Positions 1 through 7,393 of a DNA stretch of 20,536 bases are shown here, in pieces. The notes beneath the pieces are model-generated. The model made no database searches, was not told where the DNA came from, and saw only the letters and a list, made by a program, of their open reading frames with translations. The DNA comes from an archaeon. Lineage in GTDB: Archaea; Aenigmatarchaeota; Aenigmatarchaeia; CG10238-14; SCSR01. The translations under genes were made by a program, and so were the position numbers. Numbering within the stretch: the first letter of the stretch is position 1; each line of letters begins with the position of its first letter. The DNA lies in the NCBI GenBank assembly GCA_004297575.1, contig SCSR01000117.1:1-20536 (forward strand), in the 5' to 3' direction.

Positions 1-98
1 CGTTTATAGGCAAGACCGCCAAGATACTGCTGATAGCATATGCCGGGTATGTAGCCAGCCCGTATGTGTCTGTACTTATGCACGAGGTAGGGTTATGA
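1..98 (+). CDS. C-terminal end of an unidentified protein (5' truncated by window)
   Basis: An open frame enters from the left edge and ends at a TGA at 96-98. It encodes about 31 residues ending in VSVLMHEVGL. The fragment is fairly hydrophobic and may be the end of a membrane segment, but it is too short to assign. Its stop overlaps the ATG of the next gene in an ATGA arrangement (95-98), so the two genes are probably translationally coupled in one operon. Confidence 0.6.
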   Translation, partial: FIGKTAKILLIAYAGYVASPYVSVLMHEVGL

Positions 99-433
99 AA
101 CAGGTGATAATTGTAAGGAAGGATCTGGAATGGGGAAAGGGCAAGCTAGCCACGCATGCGGCGCACGCTGCCGTGGAAGCCTACAGGCTCGCTGACAAGC
201 CTACTGTGGAGAAATGGGAGGAGCAGGGGGCGAAAAAGGTTGTGCTGAAAGTGGCTGACCTCAAGGAACTGAAGGATGTTCAGAAAAATCTCAAAGAGGC
301 TGGCATCAAAAGCGTGCTGATAAGGGATGCAGGGCTGACGCAACTGGAGACAGGGACAGTGACTGCACTAGGCACGGTCCCGGCAGACGACAGGAAACTA
401 GACAAGATAACAGGCAAGCTAAAGCTACTTTAG
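95..433 (+). CDS. pth2: Peptidyl-tRNA hydrolase, archaeal/eukaryotic type (Pth2)
   Basis: Pth2 hydrolyses the ester bond of peptidyl-tRNAs released from stalled ribosomes and so recycles tRNA in the cytosol. The 112-residue product has the usual length of the archaeal family. It shows the family signatures: an N-terminal KQVIIVRKDL strand, then GKGKLATHAAHAA at about residues 15-27 (catalytic-site Lys and His region), and near the C-terminus IRDAGLTQLETGTVTALG with the conserved DAG, T and Q positions. The start is the ATG that overlaps the stop of the upstream gene by 4 nt. The 3' end overlaps the convergent thioredoxin-like gene by 9 nt. Nothing about it is unusual, and the identification is secure from sequence motifs. 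Confidence 0.95.
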   Translation: MKQVIIVRKDLEWGKGKLATHAAHAAVEAYRLADKPTVEKWEEQGAKKVVLKVADLKELKDVQKNLKEAGIKSVLIRDAGLTQLETGTVTALGTVPADDRKLDKITGKLKLL

Positions 434-1084
434 GTATTTCCCAAGCGCTGACTGGTTTGCAAATCCCTTGACGACCATATCACTGTTGACAATGATGCTT
501 GGTGTGCTGGTGATGTTGTACGTGGTTATCAGCGCCTTGACAATGCCCAAGTCCAGATTATAATCGACTGCAAAAATCATCATCTTTTCCGGCGCCTGCT
601 TCTTCATCGCATCCAGCACCAGCCCTTGCGCCACGCACTCGTCACATGGTCTATTCGGGTCGACGGTATAGAAATACAGCAATGTTGTGGCGTTGTAACC
701 GCACGTCTTCTGCAAGTTGGTCAGCTGCATCCAGAATTCCAGGTTGAGCAACGTATATCTCTTCTTCACGTTAGCCAATGTGTCTGCCTGAAACTGGTTG
801 ATGTTGCTGAAATCGTCCAGGTCACTTGCCAGCTTGTCTGTCTGTGCAGAAAGGCTCACTGCCTTGCCTGAATATAATGAGCACGTCGAGTTGTTTCCCA
901 GGGCGGATATGAACAAGTTCTCCAGCTGGAGGTTCTGGAAATCGAGCTGCAAGCTATTCATCTGCGACTCAACCGTATACACACGGTTGTAATCCAGGAA
1001 CCATCCCAAGCTCACGCCGCCCAAAAATACCAGCGCGGTAAGTATGCCTGCGATAATGTAGACGCGCGTGCTTATTTTTCCCAT
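425..1084 (-). CDS. Membrane-anchored thioredoxin-like protein (CDEC motif)
   Basis: The 219-residue product has one N-terminal membrane segment (about residues 9-29), a probable coiled-coil stretch (about 35-60), and a C-terminal thioredoxin-like domain. That domain has the strand LLYFYTV, then CDEC at 147-150 (CxxC redox pair), and the motif STPSIIV around residue 195, which supplies the cis-proline expected opposite the active site. The single N-terminal anchor places the redox domain outside the cell, so a role in making or shuffling disulfides in exported proteins is likely (inference). Its ATG lies inside the 3' end of the glycosyltransferase gene (13-nt overlap), so the two are co-transcribed. 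The 3' end overlaps pth2 tail to tail. Two further cysteines lie at about 68 and 128. Exact subfamily (DsbA-, TlpA- or thioredoxin-like) cannot be told. Confidence 0.8.
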   Translation of the reverse strand: MGKISTRVYIIAGILTALVFLGGVSLGWFLDYNRVYTVESQMNSLQLDFQNLQLENLFISALGNNSTCSLYSGKAVSLSAQTDKLASDLDDFSNINQFQADTLANVKKRYTLLNLEFWMQLTNLQKTCGYNATTLLYFYTVDPNRPCDECVAQGLVLDAMKKQAPEKMMIFAVDYNLDLGIVKALITTYNITSTPSIIVNSDMVVKGFANQSALGKYLK

Positions 1085-2301
1085 TTCAACTCAGCTCCTG
1101 TCAGTTCCTTCCTGATGCTCTCCAGCCACGTGAAACCTATGAAAAAAATGTAGACGAATGTCGCTACGAAAAATGTGGGTATCATCAGCAGGGTGAATTT
1201 CTCGCGCCCCAGCTTGTAGCCCTCGTACGTCAGGTAGATGAGTATGCCTGTCGCCAGCACCCATAGCACATTGAAAAGGCTGGAATACAGCACAGGGTTT
1301 GAAAAGCTGAACTGCATTGGCACATAGCCGAGGATGAAATCTACGTGCAGCATTCTGAACAGGGTTTCTGCTGACGAATACGACATGGCTCCGATGAAAA
1401 TGAATAGGAATGCAACCAGCACGATGTTTACAGGCAACGTGAAGACCCCCATATCACCATACTTTGGGTTGAACAGCATATAATGGTAGCGGCGCATGTT
1501 GATGATGAAACCCCTGTACCATCTGACCCTTTGCATGAACAGCTGGCGTATCGTTGCCGGCGCGTGCGTGTAGGTGAATGCAGGCACGCTGTTCTCCACC
1601 CCGTATCCCCTGCTTTGCAATCTGAGCGCAATCTCCATGTCCTCAGTGATGTTGTTCTCCTCGAACCCCCCTACAATCTCAAGCACCGACCTCTTGTAAA
1701 GGCTGAACGGTCCCGGGACAACAAAAATAGAATTCATGATAGAGAAGACCTTCCTGTAGATGATGTTGAACAGATACTCGATAGCCTGCACCTTCTGCAC
1801 GAACGTCTTCGGCTCCGCGATCTTGATGCTGGTTGTGACTGCCGCCACCTTGCCCCTGAAATATCCTAAAGTATTGCGGAGCGCATTGCTCTCAACATAC
1901 GAATCGGCATCGGTCGTGGCTACGATGTCCCCTCTTGCGATCTTGATACCCGCATTTAATGCAGACGCTTTCCCACCGTTCTTCTTTGTCAGCACAGTCA
2001 CGTGCTTGGAAAACTTTCTCATCTTTTGCAATGTCCTGTCAGTGCTGCCGTCATCCACAGCTATGATTTGCAGCAGCTTTTTCGGATAATCGAGGTTTAG
2101 CAGCGATTGCAGTGTCGCATCTATCGTCCTTTCCTCATTGTGTGCAGGGACGATTATGCTCACCTTTGGCAGAATGTTCGGGAGCTTCGGTACTGCAAGA
2201 AGCCTGCTCCTGTTTGATATCAGCTGGACCAGATAAACGAACGACACATATACGGTCAGCAGCGAGCCAATCAATGTGGCTGCGTCTAATGCTGTAATCA
2301 T
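1072..2301 (-). CDS. Processive membrane glycosyltransferase, family 2 (GT2)
   Basis: The 409-residue protein has the layout of processive GT2 enzymes that build or transfer glycans at the membrane. It has one N-terminal helix (about 8-28), a cytosolic catalytic domain (about 45-270), and three C-terminal helices (about 290-308, 336-357, 370-392). Catalytic motifs are visible in order: VPAHNEE (51-57), VDDGS (82-86), DAD (131-133, metal/nucleotide), TED (219-221, general base) and QRVRW (257-261, the QxxRW signature). The sugar donor and acceptor cannot be inferred. With an extracellular thioredoxin-like partner downstream and an S-layer gene nearby, a role in surface polysaccharide or protein glycosylation is plausible. 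It starts at an ATG with a TTAAAA box about 27 nt upstream, so the transcript is probably leaderless. Confidence 0.9.
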   Translation of the reverse strand: MITALDAATLIGSLLTVYVSFVYLVQLISNRSRLLAVPKLPNILPKVSIIVPAHNEERTIDATLQSLLNLDYPKKLLQIIAVDDGSTDRTLQKMRKFSKHVTVLTKKNGGKASALNAGIKIARGDIVATTDADSYVESNALRNTLGYFRGKVAAVTTSIKIAEPKTFVQKVQAIEYLFNIIYRKVFSIMNSIFVVPGPFSLYKRSVLEIVGGFEENNITEDMEIALRLQSRGYGVENSVPAFTYTHAPATIRQLFMQRVRWYRGFIINMRRYHYMLFNPKYGDMGVFTLPVNIVLVAFLFIFIGAMSYSSAETLFRMLHVDFILGYVPMQFSFSNPVLYSSLFNVLWVLATGILIYLTYEGYKLGREKFTLLMIPTFFVATFVYIFFIGFTWLESIRKELTGAELKWEK

Positions 2302-2324
2302 AAGAAGAATTTGAATCCCAACAG

Positions 2325-2332
2325 GTTAAAAC
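2325..2332 (-). promoter_or_regulatory. Box A (TATA) of the glycosyltransferase-thioredoxin operon
   Basis: Read on the minus strand the sequence is AGTTTTAACC, centred about 27-28 nt before the ATG at 2301, inside the 50-nt gap after the 186-residue gene. This spacing predicts transcription starting at the start codon. Confidence 0.55.
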
Positions 2333-2351
2333 TTGATTTTTCCCTTGCAAG

Positions 2352-2903
2352 TTAAACCTTTATGCCCATGGCGACCATCAGAAACTTGTCGGTTGCAAGG
2401 TCGAACTCGCGCTGTGTCTTGCCTGATATCGTGATTGTAAAGCCTGATACGCGGACAGATGTCTCATTTGCAAGCATAGGTGGTACTAGGATGACTACCG
2501 GATTGCTTTCCGATCCCTGTACTGCGCCAAGATGCGATGTTATGTTGATGTTGCGGTTGAGTGCGATATATGCAGTCTTCATCTTGTACGCCACCTCGTA
2601 TGCCTCCACGCCGACCAAGTTGTTCTGCGAAGTGTTCTGGAACGATATGGTCAGGTTAGTCATGAATGGTGCGAACACAGTGCTGACGATCATACTCTCG
2701 TCCGGATATACAGCCACCTTCTGCGCCTCTTTCAAGTCAGACCTGAAATCAAGATGCGTACCGTAATAGTCGTAGCTTGTTATCGGCGACAGTTGGTAGA
2801 CGATATACGGGTAGAAAAAATAGAATGCTATCGCGATTATTATGATGGTGATTGAAAATGCGATCCTCTTCGTGCTTATCTTCACCTCGACGTCATCTGC
2901 CAT
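2352..2903 (-). CDS. Membrane-anchored protein of unknown function
   Basis: The product (183 residues from the chosen start, MADDVEVKIS) has a short basic cytosolic tail, one hydrophobic helix (about 12-32) and a roughly 150-residue extracellular domain with several NxS/T sequons (NLT, NTS, NIT, NET). That domain looks beta-rich, but no family is recognised. The start was chosen at 2903 rather than the in-frame ATG at 2912. An ATATATA box centred at 2930 lies exactly 27 nt upstream of 2903, the spacing seen for many other leaderless genes in this window. It precedes the glycosyltransferase gene in the same direction and may belong to the same envelope-related group. Confidence 0.8.
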   Translation of the reverse strand: MADDVEVKISTKRIAFSITIIIIAIAFYFFYPYIVYQLSPITSYDYYGTHLDFRSDLKEAQKVAVYPDESMIVSTVFAPFMTNLTISFQNTSQNNLVGVEAYEVAYKMKTAYIALNRNINITSHLGAVQGSESNPVVILVPPMLANETSVRVSGFTITISGKTQREFDLATDKFLMVAMGIKV

Positions 2904-2926
2904 AAAATGCATGTGTAAGTCAACGG

Positions 2927-2933
2927 ATATATA
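2927..2933 (-). promoter_or_regulatory. Box A (TATA) promoter element
   Basis: ATATATA centred at 2930, 27 nt upstream of the ATG at 2903 on the minus strand, consistent with a leaderless transcript. Confidence 0.6.
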
Positions 2934-2949
2934 GTCTCGGGTCAGGCGG

Positions 2950-2984
2950 GGTTAAAAATAAAGGAAGGGGGCCGCTTGCGCGGC
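2950..2984 (-). terminator. Hairpin plus pyrimidine tract after the S-layer gene
   Basis: On the minus strand, about 20 nt after the S-layer stop, a perfect 5-bp GC stem closes a GCAA tetraloop (GCCGC-GCAA-GCGGC, 2971-2984). It is followed by CCCCTTCC and then TTTATTTTTAAC. Archaea terminate at T-rich tracts, and the added stable hairpin suggests a strong terminator or a protected 3' end for a highly expressed mRNA. Confidence 0.65.
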
Positions 2985-3003
2985 GAAATTAAATTTTTCC
3001 TGT

Positions 3004-5742
3004 TTACGCAGGAGCTGTACCGAACGTTGGGTTCGCTACAGTACCAGACACCATTACCTTGCTATCCGTTTTTCCTGCAAGCTTGTTAGCCTGTAAGACA
3101 CTTGTAGCAAGTCTCGTGTCAGCAGCAGCTGTACCGGCTACGACTAATGCAACCTTGCCTGTGGCAAATGCATCGTCAACAGCTATGATGTAAGCGTTGC
3201 TTGCAGTCCATGCAGAGCCTAGCGTTCCGCCAGCGCATGTGTATGCCGAGCTCAACTTACCTGCTGTTACCAAATCCTGGACTAGAGTGTTGACACATGG
3301 TCCACCCACTAGCACCAAGTTGTTGGCTGTCTTGTCGGTTGCTGTTACTTCTGTGTCAAGCTTTGCGATACTTGAAGTGATCGCCACAGCTGACTTGGTT
3401 CCTGTTCCACCTGTTGTGACAGATGACGAGACTGGGTTAGCACCTACAGACACTGTTGCAATCGATTGCTGGTTTGGATACGATATCGAGACCGTATTTG
3501 CACCTGTCGATGGCGTGCTGTAAGTTACCTTCGAGCCCCAATAGTCCATGTATTCATTCCTGCTAGCGCCTGCTACGGATGGTGTGTTCGTGATTCCATT
3601 GGTGAACAACGGAGTCGTAGCACCTATCTGTGTTGCAGTTGCTGTTGTCGGAATTACTATGGCGTGTCTGTTGGAGTTGTTGTCTCTGTCTGCCATCACG
3701 ATGATGGATGGGACGCCAAGAGTTGTGTTTGAAGCTGATGTTGCTGATGACGATTGTGTGTTACCAACGTCTATCTGTACTGTGACAGATGTTGACGTGT
3801 TGACAATCGTGGAGATGTTTTTAATCACATACCATACCTTGCCAACCTGCTTGGCCAAGGCTCCACCAGGATTGGACGCATCTGCGATTACCGTACCATC
3901 TACCATCAATCTCATACCTTGAACAAGCGAAGTGTTTGCAAAGGTGATGTTGACTGTAGTCGATGATGTTGGGAATTGCAATAGTCTTTGGAAGTTAGTG
4001 CCTTCAGCACCACCTGTCAAGTTGATTATTACAGGTCCAGCTATAGCAACGTTAGCTCCCAAGTTTGACTTGATCGATGGATAGATGTACTGAGTCGAGC
4101 CACTTGTCGTGATTGGCTGAGTACCGCTATTTGCCCATCTGATCGTGACTTGGTTTGCTGTTGATGTGTTACTTACGTTGTATGCATATCCATCCAGATA
4201 CAATGTACCTGTGTCCTGCGTTCCCGTTCCAGCCTTGTTCGCCAAGCTGACCGAATACGATGTGCCTGACGCAACATCTGTGAACGTTGCAGTACCAGAT
4301 GATGAGGATGTGGACTGCGCTACGCTTGTAAGCTGCAATATGTGGCCGTAGACGTTTGGTATCGTTCCCTGTGAGACCACTGCATATTCATTCAGGCCGA
4401 TTACATCAGACTCGTTCAGGTGTATGATTTTGCCTGAAGCGTCCTTTGCTGCGATCGCACCGCTTGCGTTGTATGCAAAGTTCTGCGTCAACGTCTTGCC
4501 GTTGCTATCCTTGAATGAGACACCCTCTGCGACCGTGCTTGACGGTGTGATCGATATTGTCTCTCTGTTTGCTGTGTCAGATAGTGATGGAGTGATGTCC
4601 GCGAATGCGAACTTGAAAGCTCCGAACACTGGATCCGCGTAAGTTCCACCAGCTGCTACCATGATATCAGTTGATGGGGCGTATTGAACGTCTATCTCAC
4701 TGATCTTTGCTGTAGTGGCGGATACTGTGTTGCCTACGAATGATACTGTAGCTCCGCTGACAACGTTGTTGTTTCTTGTAAGCGTTCCTGTGCTTTGCAA
4801 TACAAGCTTGTTGCCCCCTACGAATAGGGTTGCTGTACCAGAGCCTGAACTACCTACGGTCAATACGTTAGTCGCCCCTACCCATGTTCCATCCGATAGT
4901 TGTATCGGTGAACCGTCGTAAAGGTTGTAAGTCTGTCCGTTGATTGTTGTTACGGCTACATTGGTAGAACCGCTTGTTGCTACGCTTGAGAACGTCACGT
5001 TGTAGCTTGTCGTGCCTACTGTGAAAGTGGCAGACTGTCCTACAGACAAGCCCTTTGGATTTGGACCACCGAGCAAGTCTATCTCAGTAAAGCCTGATGT
5101 GTCGTTTGTTGCGGCTGTTACTATGTATGTTCCACCTAGCATGTTGATAGAGTTTCCCCTAAGGTTGGTTGTTGTCTCTGCAACTGGCTTGGCGAATACT
5201 ATCCTGTATTTGTACGCAGCTGCGCTTCCAGGGAAGTACAATCCCAGGACTGGTGCGGTCGATCCTGACGCCGTATCGAACGTTACGTTAGGACGAGACT
5301 GCATGTCAATGTACTGGCTGTACGTATACTGGTCACCATTGTTGTTGATGTTCAACGTTCCCCCAGCCAATAGGGATGAGAGATCCGATGATGTCAATGT
5401 AGACTTGACGCTGTTCAATGAAGCGCCTAGGTACAATGGATTTCCAGCTGTTGAAAGCGATGTTCCACCTGTTATGGAAACCGTGCTGGTTGTAGATGTT
5501 GATACTGTGTTGTAATTTGTTGTAGCCAACGATGTTGCCAGGTCTATTGCACCTACTACATCAGAAGGTTGGGCTGTTGCGCCAACTACTACCAATGCGT
5601 TCAATGCTGAACCTGTCGTCGTTGTGCTTGCTAGAAATGTTGGGAAATTACCCAACTGGGTTGCTGCCATAGCAGCTCCCGCTAAGGTTGCTCCTGCCAT
5701 TAAGGCTGCTAAACCGGAGGCAACCCATTTCTTAACTTGCAT
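3004..5742 (-). CDS. S-layer protein (Methanococcales-type N- and C-terminal domains)
   Basis: This 912-residue protein is the probable main surface-lattice subunit. It has a signal peptide (about 1-26, positively charged start, hydrophobic core, AMA cleavage site) and then the segment NALVVVGATAQPSDVVGAID (about 48-67), typical of the archaeal S-layer N-terminal domain. A long Ser/Thr/Asn-rich beta-type region with many N-glycosylation sequons follows. The C-terminal domain has VLVGGPCVN, YIIAVDDAF and VALVVAGTAAADTR, matching the S-layer C-terminal family. Only two cysteines exist, both in the C-terminal domain about 23 residues apart. There is no C-terminal membrane anchor. The gene has its own promoter, a strong ribosome site and a hairpin terminator, as expected for an abundant protein. 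Its long antisense open frames are shadows of biased codon use. Confidence 0.92.
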   Translation of the reverse strand: MQVKKWVASGLAALMAGATLAGAAMAATQLGNFPTFLASTTTTGSALNALVVVGATAQPSDVVGAIDLATSLATTNYNTVSTSTTSTVSITGGTSLSTAGNPLYLGASLNSVKSTLTSSDLSSLLAGGTLNINNNGDQYTYSQYIDMQSRPNVTFDTASGSTAPVLGLYFPGSAAAYKYRIVFAKPVAETTTNLRGNSINMLGGTYIVTAATNDTSGFTEIDLLGGPNPKGLSVGQSATFTVGTTSYNVTFSSVATSGSTNVAVTTINGQTYNLYDGSPIQLSDGTWVGATNVLTVGSSGSGTATLFVGGNKLVLQSTGTLTRNNNVVSGATVSFVGNTVSATTAKISEIDVQYAPSTDIMVAAGGTYADPVFGAFKFAFADITPSLSDTANRETISITPSSTVAEGVSFKDSNGKTLTQNFAYNASGAIAAKDASGKIIHLNESDVIGLNEYAVVSQGTIPNVYGHILQLTSVAQSTSSSSGTATFTDVASGTSYSVSLANKAGTGTQDTGTLYLDGYAYNVSNTSTANQVTIRWANSGTQPITTSGSTQYIYPSIKSNLGANVAIAGPVIINLTGGAEGTNFQRLLQFPTSSTTVNITFANTSLVQGMRLMVDGTVIADASNPGGALAKQVGKVWYVIKNISTIVNTSTSVTVQIDVGNTQSSSATSASNTTLGVPSIIVMADRDNNSNRHAIVIPTTATATQIGATTPLFTNGITNTPSVAGASRNEYMDYWGSKVTYSTPSTGANTVSISYPNQQSIATVSVGANPVSSSVTTGGTGTKSAVAITSSIAKLDTEVTATDKTANNLVLVGGPCVNTLVQDLVTAGKLSSAYTCAGGTLGSAWTASNAYIIAVDDAFATGKVALVVAGTAAADTRLATSVLQANKLAGKTDSKVMVSGTVANPTFGTAPA

Positions 5743-5747
5743 TAAAT

Positions 5748-5756
5748 TCCTCCTTT
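5748..5756 (-). promoter_or_regulatory. Strong Shine-Dalgarno site of the S-layer gene
   Basis: The minus strand reads AAAAAGGAGGAATTTAATG. GGAGG (5749-5753) lies 6 nt from the ATG at 5742, an ideal match to the 16S 3' end. A CCTT-AAAA-AAGG hairpin could pair the first part of this site. Confidence 0.8.
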
Positions 5757-5820
5757 TTTAAGGCCCTACTATGCCGCCCTAGAGCTCGCGAACCCTAGAG
5801 TGGGTAGTTAAGGCTATTCG

Positions 5821-5830
5821 TTATATAAAA
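5821..5830 (-). promoter_or_regulatory. S-layer promoter (box A) and 55-nt leader
   Basis: TTTTATATAA on the minus strand, centred near 5825, predicts transcription starting around 5798 and a leader of about 55 nt. This is unlike most genes here, whose box A sits about 27 nt from the start codon. The leader has three copies of TAGGG (complement CCCTA at 5764-5768, 5777-5781 and 5793-5797). Confidence 0.65.
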
Positions 5831-5982
5831 TATCGCTTTGGGCTATATTAATAGGTTCCTTGAAACAATTTACAACCTTTCAAAGGAGTAAAAATCATAG
5901 TATATATCAGGTGTTTTGACCATATTTAACAACTCCAATTGTTTCTAGGGATAAAATAGAGGTATATAGCCTAAACACAGGC
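5831..5982. promoter_or_regulatory. AT-rich region upstream of the S-layer promoter, with inverted repeats
   Basis: No gene is visible. The region has a perfect 9-bp inverted repeat, GAAACAATT (5862-5870) and AATTGTTTC (5937-5945), 66 bp apart. It also has a compact palindrome CCTTT-C-AAAGG (5876-5886) and a second TATATAT stretch near 5900. A small stem AGCCT/AGGCT (5968-5983) sits at the stop of the regulator gene and may mark its 3' end. These are candidate regulator sites for the S-layer gene. Function is inferred only from position and symmetry. Confidence 0.4.
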
Positions 5983-6924
5983 TTATATTGTCTCATTTGT
6001 ATCGGAAGTCTCGATTGACTCGGGTGGTTGGGGTTGTGTAGGCTGTTCAGGCTTGCTGGTACCAAATTTCTTCTTCAACCTGAGCATATTGGTACGCCCC
6101 CTCCTTTCGGTCTCTATGACGCCCCTGCTGACTAGGCTTTTGACCACCCTACTGACTTTGGCTTTGGAAAAATTGGTGTGGTCAACTACCCTTTTCTGGT
6201 TGACCGTGCCTCCGGCTATCTGAATGACCTCCATCACCTTTTTTTCATACTCATCAAGCACCGACAGTACGACTTCCTCTGGCTTTTTGAACCTGCGATA
6301 GACAAAGAACCCTGCGATAGCAGCAGCTACCCCTCCTACGATTACCATTTGCCACAAGGGAATGGCTGATGGGGAGAAAACAGGTGTGTAGGTTGCCTTG
6401 AAATTAAGCGTTTGGCTTGGCTGGACGTCGTTGGATTCCCAAAAAATCATGATATTCTGCCCATTTGTGAGCTTTTGTGCGTTTTCTGGGGATATCGAGT
6501 CAGACTCGCTCAAGCTCATGCCCACAGGTAGTACGATAGTATTTGTGACACGCCCGATCTGGTCGTTTATGACGAATCTTTGGTTGAAATCATACGATCC
6601 ACTGTTTTGCGTGGCAAATGCGTTGCTTGTGAGGTTCATTTTAACGTTCAGGTCGGTCTCATTGAGTATAAGGAAGCACTTTATGGCTGTATTGGACACT
6701 CCTTGGAAGGAACAAAATGCATTTTCGCTCGTAGAGAGGCTTGTTATGGGCTCTTGCATGTAGAACTGAAACGTTTCAACAGGCTCTGTAAAGATGATGC
6801 TCAGTGTGCTGGATGTGCTGATACCGTTCAGGTTGTTCTCAATCCCAAAATATTCCAAGCTGGCAAATGCAGAGGATACCAATAGGATGAATGTTAGCGC
6901 TGAAACAGTTGCAAACAATTTCAT
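5983..6924 (-). CDS. Membrane-spanning winged-helix transcriptional regulator
   Basis: The 313-residue product has a signal peptide (1-21), an extracellular beta-rich domain (about 22-185, with sequons and two cysteines at 71 and 83), one membrane helix (about 190-209) followed by a basic stop-transfer RRFKK, and a cytosolic winged helix-turn-helix (about 224-288). The recognition part reads NFSKAKVSRVVKSLVSRGVI with a basic wing ERRGRTN. The tail is rich in Pro, Gln and Glu. The arrangement resembles archaeal membrane-associated MarR-like regulators with extracytoplasmic domains, a one-component way of linking the outside to transcription. It lies directly upstream of the S-layer gene, so surface-state control of that gene is a natural guess. 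TATTTAA at 6947-6953 fits a leaderless start at 6924. Confidence 0.85.
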   Translation of the reverse strand: MKLFATVSALTFILLVSSAFASLEYFGIENNLNGISTSSTLSIIFTEPVETFQFYMQEPITSLSTSENAFCSFQGVSNTAIKCFLILNETDLNVKMNLTSNAFATQNSGSYDFNQRFVINDQIGRVTNTIVLPVGMSLSESDSISPENAQKLTNGQNIMIFWESNDVQPSQTLNFKATYTPVFSPSAIPLWQMVIVGGVAAAIAGFFVYRRFKKPEEVVLSVLDEYEKKVMEVIQIAGGTVNQKRVVDHTNFSKAKVSRVVKSLVSRGVIETERRGRTNMLRLKKKFGTSKPEQPTQPQPPESIETSDTNETI

Positions 6925-6946
6925 AATACTAGAGATTAGTTTATGG

Positions 6947-6953
6947 TATTTAA
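6947..6953 (-). promoter_or_regulatory. Box A overlapping the stop codon of the upstream gene
   Basis: TATTTAA on the plus strand (TTAAATA on the coding strand), centred 26 nt before the ATG at 6924. It gives the regulator gene a possible private promoter inside the operon. Confidence 0.45.
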
Positions 6954-7393
6954 GCTTGAGGCTTTTGCTGGGTTGAAATGACCACTCCGCCCAAGCCAGA
7001 CGCTGCGAACCTGTGCACCAAGTCTGCCACGGAATTCATGACAGTCTGCACCTGCTCTATGCCTATCTTCAGGTCATGCGGCTCTAGCACCTCTACCGCT
7101 GACGGGGCGTAAAATATGACTATATACAAAAGCGTGTCTATGTTCCTTGCCAGCAGGTCGATTTGCACGACTTCGCTGAATGCCTGCTTTATGCCCTTTG
7201 GGGGATTCTGGACCTCCTGGATACCCTCATACTTTTCGTTCAAAACAACCGAATCCTTGACATCCTTCAGCTTCCTTACATGCTCTTTCAACGCATCCTC
7301 AGCGAGCTGTTTCTCCCCAGCCATAATCTCTATATACAGCCTAGACTTGATCCAGCCGTTCTTCAGCTTTTCTTGGATTTCGCTTTCGTCCAT
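6950..7393 (-). CDS. Conserved hypothetical protein, 147 residues
   Basis: No family is recognised. The protein is soluble and probably helical. It opens with DESEIQEKLKNGWIKSR, has a central charged region (LKEHVRKLKDVKDSV), and ends with a segment containing SVADLVHRFAASGLGGVV and a polar tail. No cysteines or obvious catalytic motif are present. Its ATG directly abuts the stop codon of the radical SAM gene (no spacer), and its own stop lies 25 nt before the regulator's start, so it is part of one transcription unit. It could be an accessory subunit of either neighbour. Confidence 0.75.
   Translation of the reverse strand: MDESEIQEKLKNGWIKSRLYIEIMAGEKQLAEDALKEHVRKLKDVKDSVVLNEKYEGIQEVQNPPKGIKQAFSEVVQIDLLARNIDTLLYIVIFYAPSAVEVLEPHDLKIGIEQVQTVMNSVADLVHRFAASGLGGVVISTQQKPQA

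Noticed and set aside
1483..1869. Plus-strand frame opposite the glycosyltransferase
   Set aside because: It is antisense to the catalytic motifs of a clear GT2 enzyme and has no recognisable domain or start signal.
5012..5515. Long plus-strand frames opposite the S-layer gene
   Set aside because: They mirror the Thr/Ser/Val-rich S-layer codons, have no ribosome site or box A, and lie wholly inside a certain gene.
3600..5600. Repetitive look of the S-layer gene as internal tandem repeats or a CRISPR-like array
   Set aside because: Similarity comes from Thr/Ser/Gly-rich composition. No unit recurs at fixed spacing, and the frame is continuous.
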